DNA from: an uncultured Winogradskyella sp.
Lineage (GTDB): Bacteria > Bacteroidota > Bacteroidia > Flavobacteriales > Flavobacteriaceae
Assembly: GCF_947501905.1 (NCBI RefSeq)
Contig: NZ_CANMXL010000003.1
Span: 434,001 to 498,000 of the forward strand
DNA length: 64,000 nucleotides
Direction of reading: 5' to 3'
The position numbers and the translations under genes were made by a program. The notes beneath the pieces are model-generated. The model worked only from the letters and a program-made list of their open reading frames with translations, was not told the DNA's origin and did no database searches. Positions 8,659 through 17,698 of this stretch are shown here, in pieces (within the stretch, counting starts at the first letter, position 1; every line of letters starts with the position of its first letter).

Positions 8659-9012
8659 ATGAAAAAAATAGTTGTAATTATGTTGATGTTATGTGTAGGA
8701 TTTGCCTATGCACAAAAAGATAGAACCTTAAAACTTAATGAAGAGACGAATCTTATAGAAGTGGTCTATTACCATGATAATGGTCAAATAAGTCAGACAG
8801 GGTTTTATACTAAAGAAGGAAAACTTCATGGCGAATGGTATAGCTATTGTCAAGAAGGGAATAAAATCATATCTGCAAAGTATAATAGCGGAAAAAAAGT
8901 CGGCAAATGGTTTTACTGGAGTGCAGATAAATTAAAAGAAGTAGATTATTCTAATAATAAGATTGCTAGTGTTAATGAATGGGTACAAAATAGTGCTGTA
9001 GCATCAAATTAA
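8659..9012 (+). CDS. exported YwqK/MORN-like repeat protein
   Basis: A 117-residue protein. The ATG at 8659 was chosen over the GTG at 8656. A signal peptide (to AYAQ) precedes two or three short repeats of the MORN/YwqK type: YYHDNGQISQTGFYTKEGKLHGEWYSY and KYNSGKKVGKWFYW, where each unit turns on G-K-x-x-G-x-W. YwqK proteins are annotated as antitoxin components in some genomes, but no toxin gene is next to this one and in Bacteroidota such single proteins are mostly exported beta-hairpin repeat proteins of unknown role. It has its own promoter and a shared bidirectional terminator, so it is monocistronic. Confidence 0.75.
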   Translation: MKKIVVIMLMLCVGFAYAQKDRTLKLNEETNLIEVVYYHDNGQISQTGFYTKEGKLHGEWYSYCQEGNKIISAKYNSGKKVGKWFYWSADKLKEVDYSNNKIASVNEWVQNSAVASN

Positions 9013-9017
9013 ATTAG

Positions 9018-9075
9018 AAAATTATAAAAACAAAAAAAGCAGCGATATCGCTGCTTTTTTTGTTTTTATAATTTT
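9018..9075. terminator. perfect 58-bp palindrome, bidirectional terminator
   Basis: Bases 9018-9046 are the exact reverse complement of 9047-9075. The core GCAGCGATATCGCTGC is flanked by A7 on the left and T7 on the right, and the symmetry continues through AAAAACA/TGTTTTT and AAAATTAT/ATAATTTT. It lies between convergent genes ending at 9012 and 9106, so it can terminate both. Confidence 0.85.
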
Positions 9076-9105
9076 GAGACTAAATCAAAATTTTCACTTT
9101 ATTAA

Positions 9106-10275
9106 TTAGTTTCTTGTCCATCCAGAGTTCCAAGAATCATAATCAGCACCAGTACCATTACCAACACCAGTAAAGAATGAGTTTTCATCAAAGGCGCCGT
9201 TTGTGTCATTTTTTAGAGTAAGTGTTACATCATCAAATGTGATATCAGTGACACTAGTTTCTCCTGCCAAAAATCCAGTTCCTGTTTCTTCATCATCTAA
9301 GTCGTAACCTTCTTCAAAACCTTGAATCCAAACATTATTAAATGTAGCACGCGTACCTGCTCTTAAACGGATAGCTTCATTGCCATTACTAGAACCTAAC
9401 CCGTTAATAGTTAAGTTGTTTATAGTAGGAGCACTCCAAAAAACTGGGTTAGAGTTGTTTCCAATATCTGTATTGAAACCATCTCCTTCTATACCTTTAT
9501 CATGAGACTGTCTGTGCTCGATATATACATCTGTAAGTGTACCTGTAAAACCTTCAGTCCAATCTACAGAATCATCTTGGGCTCCAACCACTGATATGTG
9601 AGAAGCATTAACCGTACCTCCAAAGAATTCAACACCATCATCAGCACCTTCAAATGCCTGAATAAAGTCTATTGTTGTTCCACTTCCGACACCATAGAAA
9701 GAGAATCCGTTATTTTCTGAGGCAGCATCAGCAGCTCCTCCAGAATATTCAATACGTACATATCTTATGATTCCAGAATTATCATTTGCAATACTTCCTC
9801 CGTAAGGTAAACCTCCAATTTCGGATGTAGAGGTTGCATCGCCACCAACTACAGAATTTATTGGAGCACGACCTAAGACAATAAGCCCTCCCCAATCACC
9901 TGGGTTTGGTGTTGCTGAGTTAGAAGTAAATACAATAGGGTTAGAAGATGTGCCTTCTGCCATGATAACACCACCTTGTTGTATGGCAACATACACATCA
10001 GAGCCTGTAGTAGCTCTAATAACTACACCTGGCTCAATAGTTAATGTTATACCTTCAGGCACAATAAGCGCACTTGTTAAATCATATTCTGTACCTGTAA
10101 TTAGTGTAAGGTCTTCAGTCAATGTTCCTCCAATTATAAAGTCAGAAGGGTTAGTTGGGTTTGAACCTCCGTTTCCTTGATTAATTGTTACGTCTGCAGT
10201 GTCATCTGCGGCACAACCTACAACTAAAAGTGTTGCTGCTGTAAATAATCCTAAAAGAAATTTGTTTGCTTTCAT
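9106..10275 (-). CDS. surface lipoprotein, right-handed beta-helix type, paired with TonB-dependent receptor
   Basis: A 389-residue protein with a lipobox (LLVVGC, Cys21) and an Asn/Gly/Pro-rich linker, then a beta-helix-like body: repeated motifs such as GTLTEDLTLITG, ALIVPEGITLTIEPGVVIRA, GGVIMAEGTSSNPIVFTS, DWGGLIVLGRAPI, IRYVRIEYSGGA and ADDGVEFFGGTVNASHISVVG. This pattern is known from Bacteroidota lipoproteins encoded next to TonB-dependent receptors. The gene follows the receptor gene by 39 bases on the same strand, so they form an operon and the lipoprotein probably captures the substrate for the receptor. Substrate is not shown; phosphate-containing compounds are one guess because a PiT gene is nearby, but the two are not in one operon. 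Confidence 0.8.
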   Translation of the reverse strand: MKANKFLLGLFTAATLLVVGCAADDTADVTINQGNGGSNPTNPSDFIIGGTLTEDLTLITGTEYDLTSALIVPEGITLTIEPGVVIRATTGSDVYVAIQQGGVIMAEGTSSNPIVFTSNSATPNPGDWGGLIVLGRAPINSVVGGDATSTSEIGGLPYGGSIANDNSGIIRYVRIEYSGGAADAASENNGFSFYGVGSGTTIDFIQAFEGADDGVEFFGGTVNASHISVVGAQDDSVDWTEGFTGTLTDVYIEHRQSHDKGIEGDGFNTDIGNNSNPVFWSAPTINNLTINGLGSSNGNEAIRLRAGTRATFNNVWIQGFEEGYDLDDEETGTGFLAGETSVTDITFDDVTLTLKNDTNGAFDENSFFTGVGNGTGADYDSWNSGWTRN

Positions 10276-10314
10276 CTTGTTTGAATTAATTTAATATTCG
10301 TTTTTTTGATTGGG

Positions 10315-13131
10315 TTAAAATTTATACTTGAATTGAATACTTGCGTTAATACCTCTTTTGTAGCTTGATAAGGCAAACTCAGAGAGGTTAGAATTTATAC
10401 CTAAGTCATTTGCTAATGTTGTATCAAAAGACACATTTTCACGAACACGTTCTATTGTAGGGTCTAATATGTTTTTGACACTAGCATTGATTTCAAAGTT
10501 TTTGTTAATCGTATTTTTCCACACAAAGTCTAAGGTTGGAACTCCTTTTTCAATGATGTTTCCTAATTGTCCAGAACCTAATGCATCAATACGGTCTGAG
10601 AAATAAGAGAATACAAGGTTTGCAACTGGCTTATATTCACCGAAAGTTGGGCTATAGCTTACATCAGCATTGATAAGAACCGGTGAAGCACCTTGTAGCT
10701 CATCAGAGTCTCTATTAAAGTTGGTGTTAAATGTTCCAGAAACAGTCTTTAAATCTTGTTTTGTAGAGGTGTAAGTCACATTCATTCCAGCGGATAGAAT
10801 ACTCTTTTCGTCTTCATCTTTAATAAGTCTTTTTCTGACTTCAAGCTCGATTCCGAAAACATCAGCACGATCACCTGTTCTAAAGAAACGTTGTGTACCT
10901 GTAGCATCATTTGCCGAAACTAAGTTTACAGGATCATTAATGGTTTTATTAAAAACACCTATAGAAAATATCTCACCGCTATTAATAAACCATTCGTACT
11001 TTAAATCTAAGTTTACAATCGTTGAAAACGCAGGGTCATTTAAAAGGTCTGGGTTACCACCAATACGATCGGTTACATTCTCGTAAACAAATGGTGCAAC
11101 TTCTTTAAACTCTGGGTTAGAAACTGTTCTACTTGCTGAAAAACGAAGGTTTTGATCTTCTGTCAACGCATATTTTACATTAACACTAGGCAAGAAAAAA
11201 GTTTCGCTAGCTTCGTTGCTTCCAGGATTATTAAAAGACAAGTTAATCACATCGTAACTGATCTCTTGATTAAATTTCTCTACGCGAAGCCCAGGGACAA
11301 ACGTCCATTTTTCTCCAACTTTGTAGACCGCATCTGCGTAAAGCGCATGGACATCAAGATTACCGCTATACGTGTTCTCTAATTGTCCTGGCAGATTTTC
11401 TCTTTCTAAACCAGGTAGTGGACGGAATACACTCGTATTGTATAATACCCCTAGATTTTGAGTTGAGAAGAAAGCGTCGAAATTATTAGGGTCTTCTATT
11501 TCTGTTAGAGGATTAATGATTTCGTATCCATAACGTTGGTTATCGAAAGTACGTTCCTTAATACGTCCGTTATACCCAAAGTTAAACTTTAAGTTTTCTG
11601 ATTGCTCATAGCTTAAATTAACCCGTGCATTAAATTCGCCGTCTTCAATATTCTGAAAATAGCGCTGATTGTCAAAGTCAACATTTCTATAAAAAATCGC
11701 GTTTGTTGATGGGTCGTTATCAAGCGTGTTTTCAAAACGTTCAAGAGCAATACGTTTACGATCTGGCTGACGAGCTAGAACTTTATTGTACCCTAAACCG
11801 TAATCTAGTTTTAATTTTTCACTAATAGTACTTGTTCCAAGGACTTGATTTACAAAAATCATATCCTGTTCGAACTGTACATTCTGAGTAAAGAATCCAA
11901 AATCATCATTATCAGCAATGGTGTTACGATTATAGCCACGTCCGTCAATACCAAAACGTCCTACTTCATCTGTAGCAGCGTTAATGAATAAAGAGTTGAA
12001 TTTTATTTTATGATCGTTGTTAATACGGTATACAACATTAGCCATTGCGGTTGTATTACGAGTAAATTCAAACTCTTCAGCATCTTGGAAGATGGTGTTT
12101 GCAGCTGCAGTAACATTAGCAAATTGGCCTCTTCTGTATTCAAAACTACTACCAAAAGCGGCTGTAGTAAATACACTTAGGCGAGATTCCTCACCAATTT
12201 CCCATGAATCACCAATAGAAAAATTTCCTTCTACACCTAAAGAACCATCAATGTTTTGAGGATCTACACCGTGAGATAGAATAACAGCGTAAGGATTATT
12301 ACGGTATCTATTATAAAAACCAAAATAACCTGTACCTTCACTCTTTACAAAGTTTTTACCAATTGCGTTTGAGTTAAAGTTTGACCCTAGATTTACATCT
12401 AAGAAGAAATCTCCAGTATGTTCTTTAGCAACGATATCTACATTACCAGCTGCAAAATCTCCATAAAAATTAGCTGCATAAGTTTTGCTAACTCCTACAT
12501 TTTGTATAACATCTGAAGAAAAAAGATTAAGGTCCATATTTTTCTTTTCAATATTATTAGCAGGAAGCGTAAGGCCATTGTATGTCGTATTTAAATAACG
12601 ATCTCCAAGACCACGAACGTAAACGTTACCGCCACCTTCTTGTTTTGAGATACCAGATATTTTAGTAACAGCACCTGCGGCATCACTAACCCCTTTACGA
12701 GACAATTCTTGAGCGCCAATACTTTGCTTAATAGTAGTCGCTTTCTTTTGGTCTAAAAGAAGTGCAGTTTCAGTTTCTCTTTTCGCTGTAGTTTTAATGA
12801 CAACTTCATCAAGCGATGCAGCACTTGCAAACATCAAAATATCGAGCTTTGTTTCTTTACCAGCTTCAACAATAACTTGTTTCTCAATCGTTTCGTAACC
12901 TACAAAGCTAAATTGAATAGTATAAGTTCCAGGGTTTAAATTATCTAGTCTGTAATTACCATCAACATCAGAAGTAACACCAGTAGTTGTGCCTTTTATA
13001 AGGACATTAGCGAAAGGAAGTGGTTCGTTATTAAATTCCTTATCAGTTAATTTCCCTATTATTGAGCCTGTATCCTGTGCTTGTACAAAAGCCGTAAAAA
13101 GGAAAATAAAAAGTAATATAATTTGTCTCAT
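10315..13131 (-). CDS. TonB-dependent outer-membrane receptor
   Basis: A 938-residue receptor. Signal peptide (to VQAQ), then a carboxypeptidase-regulatory-like beta-sandwich at residues 20-105 (GSIIGKLTDKEFNNEPLPFANVLIKGT...GNYRLDNLNPGTYTIQFSFVGY), the plug domain at about 125-235 (GAQELSRKGVSDAAGAVTK, VYVRGLGDRYLNTTYNGL), and a 22-strand barrel to the C-terminus, which ends SIQFKYKF with the expected terminal Phe. No extra N-terminal signalling domain is seen, so it is not an anti-sigma-coupled transducer. It uses TonB/ExbB/ExbD energy. A near -7 box on the minus strand (TTTCTTTG, 13154-13161) lies just upstream. Confidence 0.93.
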   Translation of the reverse strand: MRQIILLFIFLFTAFVQAQDTGSIIGKLTDKEFNNEPLPFANVLIKGTTTGVTSDVDGNYRLDNLNPGTYTIQFSFVGYETIEKQVIVEAGKETKLDILMFASAASLDEVVIKTTAKRETETALLLDQKKATTIKQSIGAQELSRKGVSDAAGAVTKISGISKQEGGGNVYVRGLGDRYLNTTYNGLTLPANNIEKKNMDLNLFSSDVIQNVGVSKTYAANFYGDFAAGNVDIVAKEHTGDFFLDVNLGSNFNSNAIGKNFVKSEGTGYFGFYNRYRNNPYAVILSHGVDPQNIDGSLGVEGNFSIGDSWEIGEESRLSVFTTAAFGSSFEYRRGQFANVTAAANTIFQDAEEFEFTRNTTAMANVVYRINNDHKIKFNSLFINAATDEVGRFGIDGRGYNRNTIADNDDFGFFTQNVQFEQDMIFVNQVLGTSTISEKLKLDYGLGYNKVLARQPDRKRIALERFENTLDNDPSTNAIFYRNVDFDNQRYFQNIEDGEFNARVNLSYEQSENLKFNFGYNGRIKERTFDNQRYGYEIINPLTEIEDPNNFDAFFSTQNLGVLYNTSVFRPLPGLERENLPGQLENTYSGNLDVHALYADAVYKVGEKWTFVPGLRVEKFNQEISYDVINLSFNNPGSNEASETFFLPSVNVKYALTEDQNLRFSASRTVSNPEFKEVAPFVYENVTDRIGGNPDLLNDPAFSTIVNLDLKYEWFINSGEIFSIGVFNKTINDPVNLVSANDATGTQRFFRTGDRADVFGIELEVRKRLIKDEDEKSILSAGMNVTYTSTKQDLKTVSGTFNTNFNRDSDELQGASPVLINADVSYSPTFGEYKPVANLVFSYFSDRIDALGSGQLGNIIEKGVPTLDFVWKNTINKNFEINASVKNILDPTIERVRENVSFDTTLANDLGINSNLSEFALSSYKRGINASIQFKYKF

Positions 13132-13351
13132 CAGTTTTTTATAATTGATGGTGCAAAGAAACGTCGCAATTCTAGTTTATAGGTTAATCAAAAATTAATG
13201 ATTGGTAATAAAAAGGTTATACAATAGTTAGCTTAACATTAAGAGGTAGGAGTATTAGGCAACAATTTATTAACATTAAAAATGTTATTACTTTTCTAAT
13301 CAAAGCTAATGTCTTATTTCTCAATTTGTATATCTTGCCTGTACTAAAAAA

Positions 13352-14701
13352 ATGCAACTCATGAATTGGGAACAACTCCTGTCTTTAAAGCGTTTTGGAG
13401 ACGTAAATAAACGGCTGCGACAAGAACAAGACGAAACTCGCTTGGGCTTTGAAGTCGATTACGATCGTATTATTTTTTCTTCAGAATTTAGAAGCCTACA
13501 AGACAAAACACAAGTCGTGCCATTGTCTAAAACAGACTTTGTACATACGCGGTTAACACATAGCTTGGAGGTTAGTGTTGTCGGGCGTTCTTTAGGAAGA
13601 CAGGTAGGTCGATTGTTGTTAGAAAAACATCCGCACCTTCAGAAGATTCATGGCTATCAAATTAACGATTTTGGAGCTATTGTTGCCGCCGCCGCTTTAG
13701 CTCACGATATTGGTAACCCACCATTTGGGCATTCTGGAGAAAAAGCGATTGGCGCTTACTTTAAAGAAGGAGAAGGAAAACAATTCGAGAGTCATCTTAC
13801 TAAAAAGCAGTATAAAGATTTATGTGATTTTGAAGGTAATGCCAACGGGTTTAAAATTTTAACTGAAAGTAGAGTTGGTCGAGAAGGCGGATTGAGGTTA
13901 AGTTATGCGACTTTGGGTGCATTTATGAAATATCCAAAAGCATCGTTACCTAAAAAACCTACAACACATATAGCGGATAAAAAGTATGGCTTTTTTCAAA
14001 GTGAAGAAGAGACCTTTAAGGCTATTGCAGAAGAACTAGGACTTGAAGCTAGAGACAAAGCTAATAATGCGTTCGCAAGACATCCATTAGCATATTTGGT
14101 TGAAGCTGCTGATGACATATGTTATACTATTATTGATTTTGAAGATGGTATAAATCTAGGATTAATAGAAGAAGACTATGCTTTAGAATATTTAATTAAG
14201 CTTGTAAAAAACACGATAAACACTGAAAAGTATAATGCTTTAAAAACCACTGAAGATCGTGTGAGTTATTTGAGGGCTCTTGCTATTGGAACTCTCATTG
14301 ATGAAGCGGTTTCTATTTTTATGAAAAATGAAGAGCAGATTTTAGCTGGTACATTTGAAACGGGTTTATTGGATGTTAGTAGTTACAAAGCTCAAATTTC
14401 TGATATTATAGATATTAGTATCAAAAAAGTATATCAATCCGCTGAGGTAGTCAACAAAGAAATTGCGGGATATAAAGTTTTAGAAGGTATTCTTTCAGTT
14501 TTTGGTAGAGCAGCTAGTAATTTTTATTCTGGTCATTTAACGAGTTACGATAAGCTTATTCTAAAAACACTGCCAGAGACAGTTAATCTGTCTACTAACT
14601 CTCTCTATGATAATTTAATAGCTGTCTGTTTGTATGTTTCAAAGCTGTCAGATTCTAATGCGATGCTATTATATCATAGATTTAATGGAAATTTAATATA
14701 G
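13352..14701 (+). CDS. dgt: deoxyguanosinetriphosphate triphosphohydrolase
   Basis: A 449-residue HD-domain phosphohydrolase that splits dGTP (or other dNTPs) to deoxynucleoside and triphosphate. The metal ligands are visible: LTHSLEVS (first His) near residue 70, AHDIGNPPFGHSGE (HD pair and substrate loop) near residue 117, and the final Asp in AADDICYTIIDFEDG near residue 250. The N-terminus (QDETRLGFEVDYDRIIFSSEFRSLQDKTQVVPL) is typical for the family. Length fits the type 1 dGTPase family of about 450-500. An in-frame ATG at 13361 is an alternative start. The gene stands alone, divergent from the TonB receptor gene. Confidence 0.93.
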   Translation: MQLMNWEQLLSLKRFGDVNKRLRQEQDETRLGFEVDYDRIIFSSEFRSLQDKTQVVPLSKTDFVHTRLTHSLEVSVVGRSLGRQVGRLLLEKHPHLQKIHGYQINDFGAIVAAAALAHDIGNPPFGHSGEKAIGAYFKEGEGKQFESHLTKKQYKDLCDFEGNANGFKILTESRVGREGGLRLSYATLGAFMKYPKASLPKKPTTHIADKKYGFFQSEEETFKAIAEELGLEARDKANNAFARHPLAYLVEAADDICYTIIDFEDGINLGLIEEDYALEYLIKLVKNTINTEKYNALKTTEDRVSYLRALAIGTLIDEAVSIFMKNEEQILAGTFETGLLDVSSYKAQISDIIDISIKKVYQSAEVVNKEIAGYKVLEGILSVFGRAASNFYSGHLTSYDKLILKTLPETVNLSTNSLYDNLIAVCLYVSKLSDSNAMLLYHRFNGNLI

Positions 14702-14819
14702 CTTAAATCACTGAAAAACAGTCTTTTGCAAAATTAAATATGCATTTCATCGATAAAATTTGTTTTTTAACGATATTATACATTAATTTGAAATGTTAGA
14801 ACCCCAAATCTACCAACCC

Positions 14820-15002
14820 ATGAAAAATAATGTACTTAGTGCTTTTGTAGTTTTTTTTGCAGTTGTTGCATGTTTATTAATCATTGATGATATATCACAT
14901 GGTATGAGTGCTTCAAAAACAGATTCTTCTGAAATTAGTAATGAAATAGAGCAGTCGAATACTGAAACTTTGGCCACTTTAGACTTAGAGACTGAGGATT
15001 AA
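14820..15002 (+). CDS. small single-pass membrane protein, unknown
   Basis: A 60-residue protein from ATG 14820; an ATG at 14793 would add nine residues but lies very close to a possible -7 box ending at about 14790. A single hydrophobic segment (AFVVFFAVVACLLII, residues 5-19) is followed by a serine/glutamate-rich acidic tail. Its last 18 bases overlap the convergent dxs gene. No family is recognised, and coding status rests on the sensible membrane-anchor plus polar-tail composition. Confidence 0.5.
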   Translation: MKNNVLSAFVVFFAVVACLLIIDDISHGMSASKTDSSEISNEIEQSNTETLATLDLETED

Positions 15003-16766
15003 TTCTTCTAGTTTTTCTTCTAAGCTATTTTCGTCGATGCCATTAATTGCTTTAAGCTCATTTACAGTACCATGTTCTGTAAATTGGTCTTTAATACCAA
15101 GAATTTCAATTTTAGTTTTGTAATTATTGGCATTAGCAAATTCTAAAACCGCAGAACCAAAACCACCAGTAACAACACCGTCTTCTATGCTAATGATTGC
15201 CTTATATTTTTTGAATAAAATGCGAAGAAGATCTCCATCTAGTGGTTTTACAAAGCGCATATCGTAATGTCCAATATTGTCGAATTTTGGGTTATTTTCA
15301 ATGACATTTGTAACAGTATTAGCAGTTGTACCAATAGATAATACGGCAATAGCTACACCTTCTTTTAAGCATTTTCCTTTACCAATTTCAATAGTTGCAA
15401 AAGGCTTTTTCCAGTCTAGTAAAATACCGCGACCTCTCGGATACCGTATAGCCATAGGGAAATTAATACCTTTTTGAACTGTGTACATCATATGACGTAG
15501 CTCAACAGCATTGCGAGGTGCAAAAATCACCAAATTAGGAATACATCTTAAATAAGCCAAATCAAAAACACCATGATGGGTAGCGCCATCTTCACCAACT
15601 AAACCTGCTCTATCTAAACAAAATACTACAGGTAAATTTTGTATAGCCACATCATGAATAACCTGGTCATAAGCTCGCTGTAAAAATGTCGAATAAATAT
15701 TACAAAACGGAATCAACCCTTGTGTAGCCATACCTGCAGCCAAAGTTACGGCATGTTGCTCGGCAATACCAACATCAAAAGCGCGCTCAGGCATAGTCTC
15801 CATCATATACTTTAGAGAGCTACCAGTAGGCATTGCAGGTGTTATGCCTACAATGTTTTCGTTTTGTTTTGCAAGTTCTACGATGGTCTCGCCAAAGACA
15901 TCTTGAAATTTTGGTGACAGTTGGTTAGAACTAGATTTGGCAATAAGCTCTCCAGTTTTGGCATCAAATTTCCCAGGCGCATGATATTTGACTTGATTTT
16001 CTTCAGCTTGTTTTAAGCCTTTGCCTTTAGTAGTAATGACATGTAAAAACTTTGGACCTTTTACAGATTTTAAACGCTCTAATTCCGAAATTAATTTCGG
16101 CAAATCATGTCCGTCAATAGGTCCCGAATAATCAAAGTTTAAAGCCTCAAAAATATTGTCTTGCTTTTGAGTGCCTTTTTTTACGTTAGTTAGGTATTGT
16201 TTTAAAGCACCAACGCTTGGGTCAATACCAATGGCATTGTCGTTGAGGATTACTAGGAGATTTGCATCAGTCACACCAGCATGGTTTAAGCCTTCAAAGG
16301 CCATGCCGCTAGCGATAGAGGCATCACCAATTACTGCAATATGTTGCTTGTTTGTGTCGCCATTAAGTTTAGACGCAATGGCCATACCTAAAGCTGCCGA
16401 TATTGATGTTGATGAATGCCCAACTCCAAACGTGTCATAATTGCTTTCATCTCTTTTAGGGAAACCGCTAATACCGCCGAGTTGTCTATTGGTATCAAAA
16501 ATTTCTTTGCGACCAGTCAATATTTTATGTCCGTATGCTTGGTGTCCTACATCCCAAATGAGTAAATCTTCAGGTGTATTAAAGACATAATGCAATGCAA
16601 TAGTTAACTCGACCACTCCTAAACTAGCGCCCAAATGCCCTTCTTTTGTAGCGACAATATTTATAATGAAGTCACGCAATTCTTGAGCAAGTTGCGATAA
16701 ATCATCTTGAGATAATTGTCTTAAATCTTTTGGAAGATTTATGTTGTTGAGTAAGCTTTTGCTCAT
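14985..16766 (-). CDS. dxs: 1-deoxy-D-xylulose-5-phosphate synthase
   Basis: A 593-residue thiamine-diphosphate enzyme condensing pyruvate with glyceraldehyde 3-phosphate, the first step of the MEP isoprenoid pathway. Visible are GHQAYGHKILTGR (residues 75-87), the ThDP-binding motif beginning GDASIASGMAFEGLNHAG and ending in LNDN, and the pyrimidine-domain segment DRAGLVGEDGATHHG. The C-terminal transketolase domain closes with GFGSAVLEF. The length is a little shorter than the 620 residues of E. coli Dxs, as in other Flavobacteriia. It feeds the polyprenyl synthetase encoded at 28486. Transcribed alone, convergent with the small gene at 14820. Confidence 0.96.
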   Translation of the reverse strand: MSKSLLNNINLPKDLRQLSQDDLSQLAQELRDFIINIVATKEGHLGASLGVVELTIALHYVFNTPEDLLIWDVGHQAYGHKILTGRKEIFDTNRQLGGISGFPKRDESNYDTFGVGHSSTSISAALGMAIASKLNGDTNKQHIAVIGDASIASGMAFEGLNHAGVTDANLLVILNDNAIGIDPSVGALKQYLTNVKKGTQKQDNIFEALNFDYSGPIDGHDLPKLISELERLKSVKGPKFLHVITTKGKGLKQAEENQVKYHAPGKFDAKTGELIAKSSSNQLSPKFQDVFGETIVELAKQNENIVGITPAMPTGSSLKYMMETMPERAFDVGIAEQHAVTLAAGMATQGLIPFCNIYSTFLQRAYDQVIHDVAIQNLPVVFCLDRAGLVGEDGATHHGVFDLAYLRCIPNLVIFAPRNAVELRHMMYTVQKGINFPMAIRYPRGRGILLDWKKPFATIEIGKGKCLKEGVAIAVLSIGTTANTVTNVIENNPKFDNIGHYDMRFVKPLDGDLLRILFKKYKAIISIEDGVVTGGFGSAVLEFANANNYKTKIEILGIKDQFTEHGTVNELKAINGIDENSLEEKLEELILSL

Positions 16767-16851
16767 AAGACAAAGCTACGATATGAATACTAATTTTTGC
16801 ATTTCTGATATAAAAATTGATATTATTAATATGAATAAATTGTACTAAAGT

Positions 16852-16859
16852 TATATTTG
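16852..16859 (+). promoter_or_regulatory. -7 box of tadA, four bases before ATG
   Basis: TATATTTG matches TAnnTTTG exactly and is followed by AAGT and then ATG at 16864. Transcription would start at or next to the A of ATG, predicting a leaderless mRNA. No good -33 TTG at the usual distance is seen. Confidence 0.5.
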
Positions 16860-16863
16860 AAGT

Positions 16864-17313
16864 ATGATTAACCCTTTCGACGACACATACTTTATGAAAA
16901 AAGCGCTTCAGGAAGCAGAAGCTGCTTTTGAAAAAGGTGAAATCCCTGTAGGTGCTGTTGTAGTTATTAATGACAAAATTATTGCGCGTTCGCATAACTT
17001 AACAGAGTTGTTGAATGATGTTACTGCACATGCTGAGATGCAAGCTATTACATCTGCTGCTAATTTTCTAGGTGGAAAATATTTGCAAAACTGTACACTC
17101 TATGTAACATTAGAACCTTGTCAAATGTGTGCTGGAGCTTTGTATTGGAGTCAGATTTCTAAAATTGTTTATGGTGCCACAGATGAAAAACGTGGCTTTA
17201 AGGCTATGGGCACAAAATTACATCCTAAGACTAAAGTCATTGGTGGTGTTTTGGAAGACGAAGCTTCAGAAATTATGAAACGCTTTTTTATTGAAAAGCG
17301 CAATCTAAACTGA
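16864..17313 (+). CDS. tadA: tRNA adenosine(34) deaminase
   Basis: A 149-residue zinc deaminase that converts A34 to inosine in the anticodon of tRNA-Arg(ACG). The catalytic HAEMQAI (His ligand and proton-shuttle Glu) is at about residues 57-63 and PCQMCAGALYW (two Cys ligands) at about 87-97. FEKGEIPVGAVVV near residue 19 is the usual start of the fold. It is 149 residues, the standard family size. It is divergent from dxs, and its promoter abuts the start codon. The stop is followed by a REP-like hairpin. Confidence 0.93.
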   Translation: MINPFDDTYFMKKALQEAEAAFEKGEIPVGAVVVINDKIIARSHNLTELLNDVTAHAEMQAITSAANFLGGKYLQNCTLYVTLEPCQMCAGALYWSQISKIVYGATDEKRGFKAMGTKLHPKTKVIGGVLEDEASEIMKRFFIEKRNLN

Positions 17314-17320
17314 GAATTTA

Positions 17321-17357
17321 TTTTTTGGTGGCTGAGCGCAGTCGAAGCCAAAAAAAA
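17321..17357. repeat. REP-like hairpin element, copy 1
   Basis: The core GGTGGCTGAGCGCAGTCGAAGCCA lies between a T run and an A run and can fold by GGCT/AGCC and TTTTTTGG/CCAAAAAA. A second, diverged copy is at 29812-29848. The CTGAGC..GTCGAAG core is a frequent intergenic element in Flavobacteriia. Confidence 0.65.
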
Positions 17358-17382
17358 CGCCCAACCTTTCGGTTGAGCGTTG
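17350..17382 (-). terminator. intrinsic terminator of the cold-shock gene
   Basis: On the minus strand AACGCTCAACC-GAAA-GGTTGGGCGTT is followed by a T run. The 11-bp stem has one G-T wobble. It lies 25 bases past the cold-shock gene stop. Confidence 0.8.
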
Positions 17383-17406
17383 AAACTAATAAAGTATATC
17401 TTATCC

Positions 17407-17598
17407 TTAAAGAATGCTTACGTTAGCAGCAACCATTCCTTTACGTCCTTCTTCTTCTGTGTACTCTACGTTATCGCCTTCGCGAAGCTCTAAACCATTA
17501 AGGTTTGATACGTGTACGAAGATGTCTTTTCCTGTTTCTTCGTTTGTAATGAATCCAAATCCTTTAGAGTCATTAAAAAATTTAACTGTTCCAGTCAT
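17407..17598 (-). CDS. cold-shock domain protein
   Basis: A 63-residue single cold-shock domain that binds single-stranded RNA and DNA. RNP1 (KGFGFIT) is at residues 12-18 and RNP2 (DIFVHVS) at 25-31. It begins [11 protein letters not shown], the usual MxGTVKFFN start. Slightly shorter than E. coli CspA (70 residues) but complete. A -7 box (TATCTTTG on the minus strand, 17626-17633) gives a short leader of about 22 bases, and a strong terminator follows, so it is monocistronic. Confidence 0.94.
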   Translation of the reverse strand: MTGTVKFFNDSKGFGFITNEETGKDIFVHVSNLNGLELREGDNVEYTEEEGRKGMVAANVSIL

Positions 17599-17625
17599 TA
17601 TAAATTATAAATAAAAATTAAAGTG

Positions 17626-17652
17626 CAAAGATACAGTTAAAAACATTACCAA
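17626..17652 (-). promoter_or_regulatory. promoter of the cold-shock gene
   Basis: On the minus strand TATCTTTG (17633 down to 17626) matches TAnnTTTG. A TTG lies 16 bases upstream (17652-17650), slightly closer than usual. Confidence 0.5.
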
Positions 17653-17698
17653 TGTTAATAAATTGTTTTATTTCAAAATGTTACAGATATGTTTGGAG

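Noticed and set aside
8659..9012. Toxin-antitoxin pair suggested by the YwqK antitoxin name
   Set aside because: No toxin gene is adjacent; the gene is monocistronic and exported.
9106..10275. Type IX secretion C-terminal domain on the beta-helix lipoprotein
   Set aside because: The protein ends WNSGWTRN without the conserved CTD motifs; it has a lipobox instead.
10315..13131. PUL-type SusC/SusD pair for glycan uptake
   Set aside because: The partner lipoprotein is beta-helical, not a SusD-type TPR protein, and no glycoside hydrolase genes are nearby.
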